Shown here: piece after piece, positions 10,600 through 21,125 of the stretch
Position numbering within the stretch: position 1 is the first letter of the stretch
Layout: every line of letters starts with the position of its first letter
DNA from: Paulinella micropora
Lineage: Eukaryota; Cercozoa; Imbricatea; Euglyphida
Direction of reading: 5' to 3'
Assembly: GCA_009731375.1 (NCBI GenBank)
Contig: BJOX01000041.1
Location: 1,088,672 to 1,152,671 of the forward strand
Length of the DNA: 64,000 bases
Notes under the pieces: model-generated
Database searches by the model: none
What the model saw: only the letters and a program-made list of their open reading frames with translations
What the model was told of the DNA's origin: nothing
Program-made: the position numbers and the translations under genes

Positions 10600-11516
10600 G
10601 CACATGTCACGGTATGCACCCGAGAAGAACGTGCGGAATATTGTCTGGTCAGTGAGAAATTTCCGGAATTCCTGGTGATACAAAAACCAAAAGACCTTAA
10701 GCTGCTCGAACTCCTTAAGGCTTTTGTTTGGCGCAAGGAAAAGGAAGCTAGAATGTCCGGGACACCAATCATTCCGGTAAAATGGATAGATACCGTCAAG
10801 CAACAGGGTACGCTAGATGAGTTTCATAAAGCCCGAATTACGTTGAGAGGGGACCTTTTGAAGGCATACACCCAGTATGACCCTAAAAAGACTTACTCCC
10901 CCACTGCTCAACATCGGACAATTTTGCTCATGATGGCCTACGCCGCATGCTTTGGGATCGACTTATGGCTGATTGATTTTACCACGGCCTATCTACACGC
11001 CAAAATCCCGTACAACATTTACGTAAGGCCACCGCCCGAATTCCAATTGGAAGATTATGTTTGGCTTTTGAAAAAGGCCTTATACTGCCACCCGGAATCT
11101 GGTCGGTTGTGGTACGATATGTTGTACGGAGAACTCACGGGTGAACTTAAGTTCAAAACCTTTACGCTCGATAGAGCTTCCTTCATAAGACAATGACAAA
11201 TGGGAGCAGCCTCAAAATCACACAACTCTTATCCTTCCACGTCGATGACGGATGCCACGCGGCAACTAGGTCTGAACACCTCAAGTTGGTCGCGCACTTT
11301 GAGAAAAAGGGTTTCAGGTGCAAAGATCTGGGTAAAGCCACAGAGTTTAAGAATATTCAGATTGTTCAAACTGAGAAAGGGATTGTGTTACATCAACGCA
11401 AATACGAATTTCTCATTTTGAACGAACTAGGATATATGAACGAAGTACCTGCTAAAACCCCGTTCACATCTGAAAATCCCGCATCTCAAGAAAGACCACC
11501 AGCTATTGAAGTATGA
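10600..11516 (+). pseudogene. Copia A reverse transcriptase (RVT_2)
   Basis: The connecting region (HVTVC...KFPEF) leads into the copia reverse transcriptase: PVKWIDTVKQ, KARITLRGD, LIDFTTAYLHAKI (motif A Asp), YVWLLKKALYCHPESGRLW and FHVDDGCHA (the YVDD box as HVDD). A frameshift near 10675 and another near 11195 split it, so it cannot be made intact. It matches the copia B enzyme at 55494-56120 closely. Confidence 0.9.
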
Positions 11517-12408
11517 CCTAAGATGCCTAATATGCATGCTTATCTTCTTAGCCGTGCACACGAGGCCCCTCCTAATTTGCCCGTTGAGTATTGCGGCTAA
11601 ATCCCAAGTCCCCAATCCCGACACATCATATGCGATGGCGCACCGCATGTTCTTGTGGTTATTAACACCAAGGGCGCTGTTTTTCCGGAGGGGAGACAAG
11701 AATCTTAGGAAACTATTAGAATCTTGTTTCTCCGTCCCAAAAACCCCCAAAGACTGGAAGTCTAACCATGGATCATGCGCTGCTGGAAATGCAATAAACG
11801 AATTCACAGAAAAGCCTGGAATTCCCGGAATGGAAACTTTCAGTGTACCAATCATCGCTAATGTCGATAGGATAATCTCGGAAAATCCGTTGGTAGGGTT
11901 TGTGGACTCCGATTTTGCAGGAGATAAAGTTTTGCGAAAATCTCGGTCCGGGTATGTTTACTTATTCAATGGGACCCCGGTGGCATGGTTCTCAAAACTG
12001 CAATCGGTAATAGCTCAATCCACGTTGGAATCCGAAACGGTGTCGGCTAAAGAGGCGGTAAGAGAACTCCTCGCGATATTGCAATTTCTAAGGGACATTG
12101 GAATCAACCTCAAAGGCCCCACCCCTCTCTTCGAAGATAATGAAGGGACGGTATTGTTGTCCGAGACGGGGTTAGGGGAAGCCCGTACCAAACATATTGA
12201 GGTAAGGTATCATCTTCTCGCAAAACTCGTTAAGGACGGAATAGTCAAATTATTTAGAGTACCAACCGAGGAAAATATCGCGGACATATTTACCAAAATA
12301 CATTTCACGGTTGAAAAATTTATGTATCTGGCTAAGAAAATTTCCGTCTTGCTAGACAGGGAGGGTCGAGTTCGTATTGCGATGAAACCCGATCAATTAG
12401 CGTATTAA
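11506..12408 (+). pseudogene. Copia A RNase H
   Basis: The frame begins inside the connection region (a start codon at 11506 is unlikely to be real). It carries TPRALFFRRGDKNLRK, VGFVDSDFAGDK (catalytic Asp), SRSGYVYLFNGTPVAWFSKLQ, STLESETVSAKEAVREL (Glu), FEDNEGTVLL (Asp) and TKHIEVRYHLLAKLV...ENIADIFTK, all copia RNase H landmarks. The domain itself has no stop and ends at 12406-12408. Confidence 0.9.
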
Positions 12409-12736
12409 ATCTACTCATAAGGGTCACTTTTCTGAACACTTGATAACCTCGGTATATAGTTATTAATTTTCCGCGTACGCATCTACCAATTGTCTTAGGG
12501 AGAAAGTTGACTGGAAGTTAGGGGACAAAGGACGGAACAGCGCCAACCAGAGGACCCTCATTTCCAAATACTTGTCCCACTATTACATTCATAGGTAGTT
12601 TGATCGATTAGCGGCGGGCCAAGGGATGAGAGCGTAGTCCGGACTTTGGCGCTTTATCGCCTTTTTGCTCGCTTTCACGAGAATGCCACAACTCGGCTGG
12701 CAATCAATAGCATTCTCTCGTGCACATGTGTTCGCG

Positions 12737-12770
<34 letters not shown>

Positions 12771-13430
12771 NNNNNNNNNNTAAACATCTAAGAGGCTAAG
12801 TTGGAGGTCGCAGTTGCTGGCCGGAGGGCGATTTATCAGACTACATTTCTGTATGTCTTGAAAGGCCTCGGCAACCAGCCTGGACTGTACCAGACCAGCT
12901 AATAATTACAGATATTGTATTTGTCCTATGCATCATATTACTTTGTCATTCTTTGTTACCCCCCTACGGGAAGCGCTGACAAATTTTATAATACATACCG
13001 AGTAGTAGAATAATTAATAGTTCAGATAGGTCACATCTCATGGTAGATTAGCTAGTACAATCAGGTTCACTTCATATATTATCAGTATATTCGGATTATC
13101 TTGTATACCGCATATATCGATACTGTATATGTAACTTGTTTATACTATGCCTGTATTACATATTTACCTTACCACTACTCATAACATAGGATAAGGTGTG
13201 AGTAGGCCATAATCTTCTTCTCGTCGATTAGGCCTGACTTGACTGGAGGGCGCTGCCCTGTGTGTAGTCTAACTGATATACACTTGCCCCAGCAAGTTGG
13301 GTAGCCACTGTCGACATTATCTCTTGGAGAGAGTGAGGGTAAGAGTGAGTATGTTTTGAGTCTGTGTTTTTATAATTTTCACAGAATAGTTAATAGGACC
13401 TGCAGTTAATTTAATAATTAACCTTGCTCC
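12409..13430 (+). other. Copia A 3' untranslated region with assembly gap
   Basis: No gene. The stretch is homologous to the copia B 3' region (for example CCCCAGCAAGTTGGGTAGCC, also at 53820-53855 inverted). A long C run and ten Ns at 12737-12780 mark a sequencing gap. Confidence 0.75.
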
Positions 13431-13438
13431 AGGGGGAG
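13431..13438 (+). other. Copia A polypurine tract
   Basis: AGGGGGAG directly before the 3' LTR, identical to the tract of copia B. It is the expected plus-strand primer site. Confidence 0.8.
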
Positions 13439-13641
13439 TGTTAGACCTATTAATATAATATATTAATTAGGTTAGACAGTACGGGCCGGCATATGTAATG
13501 CGTGTCGTTAGAGCCATTACGTGTGTCCGGCCTAATACGTTCCCGCCTTTTGTCTTGGCGCGTTCTTCTAATAAAGTTTATACTGCATACGATAGCACTA
13601 ACAGTTTAGCTTTGACTCCGGTTTATTAAGGTAGTCTAACA
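13439..13641 (+). repeat. Copia A 3' LTR (203 bp)
   Basis: It begins TGTTAGAC and ends GTCTAACA, an 8-bp inverted terminal repeat. It contains AATAAAG, a likely polyadenylation signal. It differs from the LTR at 50912-51114 by about five bases. It is followed by TGGGG, the target duplication. Confidence 0.92.
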
Positions 13642-13866
13642 TGGGGGCTCTAACGACCACTAGAACCTACATATATTGAAAACCAGTAAAACTTCAATGT
13701 CAACGGTAGTGATTTTGGCGGGTCGTTAAAGTGCTCAGTCTGATAAGGGTGACCCGGCCCCGGCTTGCATTAAGTAATATCTTTTGAATTTAACAAACAA
13801 AATGCTAGCTAGTCAAGACTTACAGATGTACTGTTCCCAGAAACTGCCCCGGCCACGTCATGCCGA
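13642..13866. other. Spacer between copia A and copia C
   Basis: No gene. Bases 13755-13790 (CCCCGGCTTGCATTAAGTAA) match the inner part of the long-TIR repeat found at 40.52 kb and 53.45 kb, so this is probably a fragment of that family. Confidence 0.5.
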
Positions 13867-14212
13867 TGGAAGAAAACCCTCGCGACTTCTCCAAACTGCG
13901 ACCGGAACTCGGGGCGTCCCCCTCCCACCGGCCAACTGCTTCCCACGCAAAAGAATTTAACAATACTGAACAATTCCCGCCAGTCTAACTGACGACGTCA
14001 CACAAAAGATGTACCTCCAGAAAATGACCCACGAAACGGCCTGATATGGGCAATAATGGTAATGGTAAAAAGCTAGTGCCACCAGTACCAGAAAAGATAT
14101 TCTAAATGACTGTATTAATAACTAATAATACTACTAACCGTAACTAGTAATGCTAACGTACCAAATAGCAATACGGACGTAGTTGAGGAGGAAGGGTCTA
14201 ATTAATTGTCCA
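13867..14212 (-). repeat. Copia C 3' LTR
   Basis: In element orientation it starts TGGACAATTAATTAGACC and ends TTTTCTTCCA. It is nearly identical to 22844-23200. It is preceded (element sense) by the polypurine tract AAGGGGGAGC at 14215-14224. Confidence 0.88.
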
Positions 14213-14580
14213 ATGCTCCCCCTTAATTAGACTCCCTTACGAGTCAGTGTCCACAATGCAATGCGCAACTAACCACTAGATTACGCAAATAAGTAAAGCG
14301 CAAAGTGAGCTATCCTACGTCTCCTGTGGAGTTCGGCAATATAGCTACACTATTAACAACTAAATCGCAATAAGCACAACAGTGCATAAAATACGACTAT
14401 AAGAAAGCAGAGGTCCTAGCCTACGTCTCCACGACATGTGGAGTTCGGCAATCTAGTCACCTAATTACTAATCACTATCCTCTTGCTATCGGGAAACCTA
14501 ACAAGATTCCTACCCGAGTCCACGTTGTAGAAAGTCCTGCTGTCGGTCGTCCCTCTGAGAGGGAACGGTTCCCCGAGTCT

Positions 14581-15114
14581 TTAGTCCTTCGCCATATGCC
14601 GGACGCGACGGTTGTACGGCTCCCCCCGCATGGCCTTGGTATTGATGCCCGCCAGGTTGTCGTTGGAACCCACCTTCTCGTTGACGACGAGGCCCGCCTC
14701 CACCTTCTGGCTCACAATAGCACACCACAGGTCCACATGTCCTAGTTTCCTAGCAAACACATTAGTTTCAGCAAGATCTAACGCGCCCTGGTTGTCGCCG
14801 TACAAGATGGGGGGCTGCCCCCACCCGTACGGCCCCAGCGCGTCGGAGACCCGCCCGCCAGCGATGCCCTGTACAAAATTGATGCTCTTATCCTGCCCGT
14901 GATACGCCTCCACCATTGCGTACACCTCGGCCTCGCAGGATGAGGCTTCCGGCGCCGCCGGCACCAGACACTCGCCCGCCGCCGCCACTTGGCACTCCCC
15001 ACTTCCCGGCGCGGACGCCACTAGCTCATCGACCGTAGCCCGAGCCTTCTCCTCCACTCGGTGCGCTTCCAATGCTGTCCCCTTTGGTGGGGCCACAAAT
15101 ACGTTTCGCTTCAA
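14581..15114 (-). pseudogene. Copia C RNase H
   Basis: The frame contains SSCEAEVYAMVEAYHG (catalytic Glu), LYGDNQGALDLAE (Asp) and HVDLWCAIVSQKVEAGLVVNEKV, the copia RNase H order. It overlaps the preceding reverse transcriptase frame by 4 bases at 15111-15114, where a 1-nt shift separates the two domains. In an intact element they are one polyprotein. The sequence from 14225 to 14580 is 3' untranslated. Confidence 0.85.
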
Positions 15115-16370
15115 GCAAAGGGAAGCACGGAGCCTCCCAGAAAGAAATGAAAGCCCGCTAAGCGAGCGCGGCGGTCATCAGGCGTATCCTTCCAGCTTGA
15201 GTCGGCCCACGACATCAAGCGGGTGCCATCCGCCTTGGTAAAGCGAATGCCTTTAGATCGGGTGCCACTGAGGTACATCACGATCTGTTCGGCTTGCTGG
15301 TAATTGAACAACTCAGGCTTCGATGCATGGGTTGCTACCTCCCCTATTGGGCCCAAGACCTCGTGCCGACTGATGCGGGCCCACAAGAGGACACCCACGA
15401 TGTGCTGCGGTGAGAACTGCTCTAACACGGATTGCTTCCCGGCTCGCACTCCCGGCATCAACCACGGCGAATCGGCAGTAGCTAGACCGGTGCACTGCAG
15501 CTTCTCAACGGCCTCCTTGATAAAGTCCTCCTGAGAGATCTTGATCGTACGGCCTAACCGACAGTCTTCCTTATCTTCGATGTTCAAGCCTACCACCCCT
15601 GTCGGCGCCCCTTGCTTAAAGACCCTAAAGGCCTTCTTACCGGCAGCTGAGAACTCCGCTTCTACATCCTTACCACTGAACGCTCCCATCATGTCGTCGA
15701 CGTGCACGAACACAAAGTCCAGTTTGTCCTTACCGGGTAACCAAAGCCAAAAGAAGCAAGGAAAAGCGACATGAGCCTTAAAGCCCAAACCTTCTAAGAA
15801 CGGGACTAGCTTGTACCGCCACCATTTGTGGCCCGCATCCGGTCTGCCATAGAGGGCTTTAAGCATTTCCCACACATACCCCGGCTCTTCTAAACCAAAT
15901 GGTGGTACGATGTAACTGGGGCGATACCCCTGCTCAGCTGCAGACGCCTCTGTGTATGCGGTGCCAACGTCCCACTTTGACAAGACTAAGCCAAAGAACA
16001 CCGTTAGGGCGAAAAGCATCAAGATGGTAAGAGCACACGGGGTTGGGAAGTCACGTTTCCCAAAATGCCATCCCTGTATCATGGAATACCCTTTGGCCGT
16101 CCATCGGCTTTTGAACTTCAGGATCTCCCCCCCTGCCTCTTTGGTGGCATCAACGAACCGGCCTTCACAAATGTCTTTCTTGTCTACTAAGTCGGCTCGG
16201 ACTCTCCGGAAGCAACCTTTCTCCCAGAGCGTAGCCATCTCCTCGGCTCGGGCGTCGTCCCAGTACCCTAGCTCGTCGGCTTGCTTCTCACTCACCTGCC
16301 TAGTGAACGTGGCGGCATGGGCGGTCTCCGGACCGTCGGCAAGGTACTTGACAATCTCCGAGTCCAACAT
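15111..16370 (-). CDS. Copia C reverse transcriptase (RVT_2)
   Basis: A 419-residue open frame. It shows the copia reverse transcriptase order: SRWTAKGYSMIQG, LSKWDVGTAYTEA (motif A Asp), YVWEMLKALYGRPDAGHKWW, and VFVHVDDMMGAF (HVDD in place of YVDD). The RNase H entry follows: QIVMYLSGTRSKGI, then LMSWADSSWKDTPDDRR with the first RNase H Asp. The first residues before the start codon belong to the linker from integrase. It is the best-preserved domain of this element. Confidence 0.88.
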   Translation of the reverse strand: MLDSEIVKYLADGPETAHAATFTRQVSEKQADELGYWDDARAEEMATLWEKGCFRRVRADLVDKKDICEGRFVDATKEAGGEILKFKSRWTAKGYSMIQGWHFGKRDFPTPCALTILMLFALTVFFGLVLSKWDVGTAYTEASAAEQGYRPSYIVPPFGLEEPGYVWEMLKALYGRPDAGHKWWRYKLVPFLEGLGFKAHVAFPCFFWLWLPGKDKLDFVFVHVDDMMGAFSGKDVEAEFSAAGKKAFRVFKQGAPTGVVGLNIEDKEDCRLGRTIKISQEDFIKEAVEKLQCTGLATADSPWLMPGVRAGKQSVLEQFSPQHIVGVLLWARISRHEVLGPIGEVATHASKPELFNYQQAEQIVMYLSGTRSKGIRFTKADGTRLMSWADSSWKDTPDDRRARLAGFHFFLGGSVLPFA

Positions 16371-16450
16371 ACGGTCTGGGAGTCGTCATCCTCAAACTTT
16401 ACCCAGTGGGCTGGTCCGTTCTTCTTGCTTCTTAACCCATATGGGTTCGC

Positions 16451-17558
16451 TCACGTCTTGCACCTGGCCTCGTCGGACCTTGTCCCGGAAACCCACCCCA
16501 TAGGTCTTCTTGGCCCAAGCCCAGCCCCACTGAGTGGCTGGGTCTCAACCCACCTTCCCTTCAACTCTCCTATTGTTTCCGGGTCAGGATCGGGGGCCTC
16601 TTTCTCGGCTTTCACGGCTTCCTGTTCAGAGGTCGCTTCCTCCACTTCGCCGTCGGAATCAGAGCTGTCAAGCTCCCCCTGATCCGGGGCCTTCTTCCCT
16701 CCACCGGGATCGGTCACCCCCACCCGGGGCTTTGGGACAAACAACTGCTCAAGGTCGGCGTCTTCCCCTAACGGGTCTCCCTTGAACGGCTCCAAGCTCA
16801 GGCCCTTCTTCTCCCAGAAGGGTTGCAACAAAGGCCAGGCCGGCTGGTTGTCGTCAAAGTTCTTGACGTTTCGCCATGGGAACACCCTACCTTCACACAG
16901 GATCAAGTGTGCGGAGTACTCCAAACTCAGCCCTAACCAGGCGGCCATGTGCGTCCGGCTCTCGTCATGTCCTAACCTGCCCTCGATGACCATGTGGCAT
17001 AGGCACCCAAAAGGATGAAGGTAAGCTATCCAATTCACCTTCCTTTCACGGGGCATAAGCTCAAACATCCGGACCTCACCACCGGATCGTTTCGGTGAAA
17101 GGTTGTGCAAGAGGATAGCGTGCTGCCACGCATATCCCAAGAGCTCATAGGGTAGCTGAGCCTTAACCAGGTTATGGCGCGCTTTGCGCCAAAAGTCACG
17201 TTGCGGCATAGGCGTTCTTGTTGTGTTAGTTGAGGGTGTTGATCATCTTCCTCACTCCCGTGTCCCGGACCAGCTCCTTGAAGTCGGCTGAGATATGCTC
17301 ACCTATCCTAACTTCCTTCACCTTCTTGCCGCTTTGCGTCTCAAGGAAGTTTATGCATTCCCGCATGAAACGCACTTGTGGTGCCGCGGTACCATCCTTT
17401 AGAAGGAGGTCAAACGCATACCCGGTGTTAGCCTCGATTCCCACCATGCCGTACCAAAGCCCACCATAGAGGGGTTTGCGTAGGCACCCGGACTTGTCGA
17501 ACGCCACGGCTTCGAACTTCTCTACCTGTGTCAACTGGTTGCTTGCCGGGTGGTTCAT
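16451..17558 (-). pseudogene. Copia C integrase and linker, degraded
   Basis: The upper part (17558-17226) has the rve-like fold signature FDKSGCLRKPLYGGLWYGMV and ends RKMINTLN at a stop. The lower part (17209-16451) starts at NAYAAT/RDFWRKARHNLVKAQLPYELLGYAWQHA, the helix after the catalytic Glu in copia integrases, then GCLCHMVIEGRLG and an acidic Ser/Glu-rich linker. The usual second Asp (D-x-G-x-E) reads IGEHIS, and the Glu of VERxNRT is not found. The integrase is therefore catalytically dead or very unusual. A stop and frameshift also separate the two parts. Confidence 0.75.
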
Positions 17559-19480
17559 TTTTCCCCCTTTTGCGGCTGGACACCCTTCTTACACTCTTTT
17601 ACCGCCTGCTCATGGGTTTTGTCACCCACTATCTTGATCCCGTACGCTTCACTGATGAGGCGCTGCATGCTGCTTCCGGGCCCTCCGAACTCCTGATGAA
17701 GTTGTTCACTAGTCAACTCCGTGACCTTAGCCATCTCCTTCCCAAAGAAAGCTCTAGCCTCAACCTTATCCGCATCCAGCTCTTGGTTGGTGGACATTAC
17801 GAAACGCCACACCTTGTCCTTGGCGTCTAGGTAAAGGACCCCGGCCTTAAGCTCTGGGGAAATGTCCGGTATCCGGGCCTTAGTGATGTATCCCTCTCCC
17901 TTCTTGTTGAGAACTACACTGTAACCTTCCTTAGCTAACTGAGGACCGGAGACTAATGTTTTATCTATGTTGGGGCTAACCCACACAATACCTAGATGTA
18001 ACCTGTTCTTTTTCCCCTTTCCGTTCACGGTCGTCATGTCTAACGAGCCCTTTTTAGTCACGGTGGTCTCCCCGTTGACCGTGTCATCCCGTTTCATCCC
18101 TCGCTGAATGTTGAACAAACGTTGTTCAGCTCCGGCCGGCACAAAGTGCAACGTAGCTCCCGAATCGAACATGGGGTCTTTGTGCGCACTCCGTCCTAAG
18201 AGGGCCTGTTCTGCTAGCCGGATACCCTTAGCCATCCATCCGCGTTCGGTCATGAAACGAACTAGGTCGTCAACCGGGTCAGCTTCTCCCTCGGCTTCCA
18301 GCAAACTGGCGTATTCCTTCTCTAGTACGCTCTCACTGCCCACCACCCTTTCTCGGACTCTGAACGGCTTAGTGCGAGGTTGAAACCCGGCGGCACTATT
18401 TGCTGCTGCTCCTTCTACGGCCCAATGTCTCGGCCACCTAGGCTTGTTCATGGGATACTCACTCCCCTGCGCCCAGTCGTACAACAGCCTAGTCCACTCT
18501 CCCCACCTGTTCCGGAAGTCAGCTTCATCTTTTTCTTCCTCACCGCTCAACGCCGGACGATGCAACCGGCGCATCTCCTCTTGCTGCTCTGCCACGGCTC
18601 GGAGTCGACTCTCTCGCTCCTCGGTACCTAGTCGGGTAGGACTATCAGGCTCAGCTAAGGTTGAGGGGGCCGTAGACGGACCGGTACTAGTAGTAGGGGG
18701 TAACAGGGAAGTCACCTTTCGGTCTGCAGGGGGTACCGTCTTAGCATGGGACGCAAACCAAGGCATCCCACTCACGGAGGCTCGGACCGTCTCAAGGAAG
18801 CCAAACGCACGAGCGCCCACTGACCTACGCCTATTGCTTGGGCTGGTGGAGGGCGTAGTCACCGGATTGCTATCGGTCCCGGCGGTAGCATCCCCACCAC
18901 CGGGGTTTGCATCAACACTAGGGTCGGGACCTATGGGGGACGGCACCCTTACCGGAGCTCTACCCCCGTCCCCATCTCTAGCCGGGGACTCTTCACCTTC
19001 ACGCTCCCCCTCCCCGTCGGATTCCGAGGAAGGATCGGCATCGGGCTGCATCTCCGGAGGCTCATCTTCCACGTCCGCCAAAACATCGGGTTGGTAGTCC
19101 TCCGGGCCGGGCCTCACCTTCACCCCATGTACCTTTTCCCTTTTGGCTTTGAGTAAAGATTTCAGGTTTTGGCTCATGATACCACTACCAGCCTCAGCCG
19201 GCTCGGCCTTTGAACCAATCTCAACCTTCGGGGCAGGTACCGCTGACGGCCCGCTCGCACCTCTAGGTCTAGTACCCTTACTCTCTCCACGGGGGTTGGG
19301 TGCTACCGGACGGATGGGAGTACCCTTCACCTCCTGGGCACGTACCGGCACCGATGCTACGGGCGGGGGCACAACTCCCCCACGAGAGGGGGATACCCCA
19401 CCTCTGAAGTACATATGCTTCGCTTGGGCACCGGCCTGAGGTTCATGTTGGCGGTACACCTTCCGCCATGAGTGGTACAC
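17555..19480 (-). CDS. Copia C Gag-Pol segment with aspartic protease
   Basis: A 641-residue open frame. The first 400 residues are low-complexity, rich in Pro, Ser, Gly and acidic residues. The retropepsin active site DSGAT (MFDSGATLHFVP) sits near residue 439, followed by GIVWVSPNIDKTLVSGPQL, the flap-and-core region, and the GAG pre-integrase segment. The frame ends GVQPQKGEK, overlapping the integrase frame by 4 bases. It cleaves the element polyprotein. It is intact as a reading frame, but its neighbours are broken. Confidence 0.8.
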   Translation of the reverse strand: MYHSWRKVYRQHEPQAGAQAKHMYFRGGVSPSRGGVVPPPVASVPVRAQEVKGTPIRPVAPNPRGESKGTRPRGASGPSAVPAPKVEIGSKAEPAEAGSGIMSQNLKSLLKAKREKVHGVKVRPGPEDYQPDVLADVEDEPPEMQPDADPSSESDGEGEREGEESPARDGDGGRAPVRVPSPIGPDPSVDANPGGGDATAGTDSNPVTTPSTSPSNRRRSVGARAFGFLETVRASVSGMPWFASHAKTVPPADRKVTSLLPPTTSTGPSTAPSTLAEPDSPTRLGTEERESRLRAVAEQQEEMRRLHRPALSGEEEKDEADFRNRWGEWTRLLYDWAQGSEYPMNKPRWPRHWAVEGAAANSAAGFQPRTKPFRVRERVVGSESVLEKEYASLLEAEGEADPVDDLVRFMTERGWMAKGIRLAEQALLGRSAHKDPMFDSGATLHFVPAGAEQRLFNIQRGMKRDDTVNGETTVTKKGSLDMTTVNGKGKKNRLHLGIVWVSPNIDKTLVSGPQLAKEGYSVVLNKKGEGYITKARIPDISPELKAGVLYLDAKDKVWRFVMSTNQELDADKVEARAFFGKEMAKVTELTSEQLHQEFGGPGSSMQRLISEAYGIKIVGDKTHEQAVKECKKGVQPQKGEK

Positions 19481-19916
19481 CAGACGCCTCCCATGTTACC
19501 GGTTGTCGGCTAATGACCCACTCCGTAAACTGTCCGGGTTCACAGGGCTTTGCATAGTGGATGATGGGCAAGAGGGACCGGTTCCACGGGATACCCCGCT
19601 TCGCGGCTTCGTGTCTCACTATGGCCTCAACCATTAGGGGATGACTCCCACGTTTGATTTGGGCTTCTAGCCCCCGTTCTCTCATCTCGCACATTAGAGC
19701 TAGATGATCCCTTCGAACTATGTCGGCTACCCACCGGCGCAAGGCATTGTCTCTTTCTTGCTTGGCTCGCTGGTACTGATGCTCAACGCAATAGTTGCTA
19801 TCGATGAGAATGGCTGCCTTAATCCTAAGGCTGTTGAAGGGAGACTCAAGGTCCTTCAACCGTGCTACGCACCAGCGCTTTCCTTCCGCCACTCCATGGC
19901 ACCGCCCCTCATTCAT
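19443..19916 (-). CDS. Copia C polyprotein segment between gag and protease
   Basis: A 157-residue frame starting MNEGRCHGVAEGKRW, rich in Arg, Glu and Ala helices (QRAKQERDNALRRWVADIVRRD). It overlaps the protease frame by about 38 bases. It is most likely a frameshifted middle piece of Gag-Pol. No domain is recognised. Confidence 0.45.
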   Translation of the reverse strand: MNEGRCHGVAEGKRWCVARLKDLESPFNSLRIKAAILIDSNYCVEHQYQRAKQERDNALRRWVADIVRRDHLALMCEMRERGLEAQIKRGSHPLMVEAIVRHEAAKRGIPWNRSLLPIIHYAKPCEPGQFTEWVISRQPVTWEASGVPLMAEGVPPT

Positions 19917-20052
19917 CTTATCTAGTCTGCGTCGTCCTCAAGCAAGATCTCAAGACTGTTCTCGTCCTCCGGTGGTATGATCGGTTCGGGAAGGTTTGCA
20001 CCCCCGGGTTTAGCCATGAGGGCTTTGTCTTTCGACTGGCCGGTTAGGAACT

Positions 20053-21073
20053 TTACCAAAAAAAAAAGGCTACGCCCGGCTCCTCATCCTCGGAGTCATC
20101 GCTATCACTCCCCTCTTTTGCTGCCTCGCCCTTCTCCTTCCGGCTTTTGTCCGGGCATTTGCTCAACTTGTGCTTGCCCCCGCACAACCGGCACTTCTTG
20201 CTGCACTTACCGGCGATGTGCCCCTTTTCGAAGCAATTAAAGCACTTTGGCCCCTTGCTCTTCTCGCTCTTCTTGTTTTTCTCCCCCTTGGGGGTGTCTG
20301 CTGGTTTGGGAGGGGTCTTCTTGGCTTTAGCGGGATCATGCTCAAACCTACATTTGTCGGCCCATCTACACTCCCCCTGTTTGTCCCACAAGAAACACAC
20401 CCCTCTCACTTTCCCTCCAACATGGAGGTAGCGGCAGGAGGCCCCACGAGTGCATTTGCCTTCCTTGCTGAAGAGCCAGCACTCGTCCTTGGGTTTCCCT
20501 TTTCCTGCCTTGCGAGCTGCCAAACCTTTCTCTGTGGAGCTAGTCACTTTAGCCCGGTCAAACTCCTTGTCTAGCTCAAGGGCACGATCTTGCACGAACC
20601 TCCACCAGGAGGCAAAGTCCCACTTGAACTGCTTACGGTTCAGTTCAGCCATTTCAACCCAGACTTGCCAAGCTTTCTTTACCCTAGAGTCAGATTGCTT
20701 TGGGCCCACTAACGCGTCCTTCACTATTTGTTGCATCCGGTCATCGGTTGGGGGCTTGGCCATAATCGGCCAACCAGTCTCTTCTAGCGTTCAAGTCTAC
20801 GCACTGACCGACGTACTGTTGCTTACTCGTAAAGAGGAAGTCATTCAGTTCCTTCACCTTGTCCTGAACATCAGAGGGGTCAGCTTTCTTGTACCGGGCT
20901 AGCAGTCTGTCCCACAGTGCTTTAGGGTTTTGGCCAAAGGTCAGTTTCTCCGGATCAGCTAAGTCACGCACTAGACTCTTCGCCTCACCACCGAGCATGT
21001 CATAGATGATATTGAACACCCTCTCTTTTTGCTTGCTCATCTCAGCAAGTACACTAGCGTCATAGGTTATCAC
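20053..21073 (-). pseudogene. Copia C Gag with two CCCH and two CCHC zinc fingers
   Basis: The upper frame (21073-20741) is the UBN2-like capsid part: FNIIYDMLGGEAKSLVRDL, WDRLLARYKK and VQDKVKELNDFLF. It shifts near 20750 into the lower frame (20763-20053), which continues KKAWQVWVEMAELNRK. The lower frame carries two CCCH fingers of spacing C-x8-C-x5-C-x3-H (CWLFSKEGKC..., CFLWDKQGEC...). A Lys/Pro linker leads to a CCHC knuckle C-x2-C-x4-H-x4-C (CFNCFEKGHIAGKC) and a second Cys/His knuckle (CRLCGGKHKLSKC). An acidic tail ends the frame. Gag packages the element RNA, and the extra CCCH fingers suggest additional RNA contacts. Confidence 0.82.
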
Positions 21074-21125
21074 CTGTCGTGTCAGTGCGCCAGCACGATC
21101 AGCACCCCTTAGTGGGGTTTTGACC

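Larger units (their letters stand above)
10592..13641 (+). mobile_element. Copia A, 3' half (RT, RNase H, 3' LTR)
   Basis: This is the downstream half of a Ty1/copia element whose 5' half lies inverted at 45220-51114. It carries reverse transcriptase and RNase H, a 3' untranslated region of about 1 kb broken by a poly-C run and a 10-N gap (12737-12780), a polypurine tract and the 3' LTR. Its 5-bp flank TGGGG equals the flank of the partner LTR at 51115-51119. Confidence 0.85.

Noticed and set aside
8000-13641. A natural chimeric gypsy-copia retroelement
   Set aside because: The copia half shares LTR, 5-bp target duplication and reading frame with the inverted half at 45-51 kb, so an inversion explains the chimera without a new element type.
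18444-19097. Plus-strand Ser/Pro-rich protein in copia C
   Set aside because: It is the antisense shadow of the low-complexity Gag-Pol frame.
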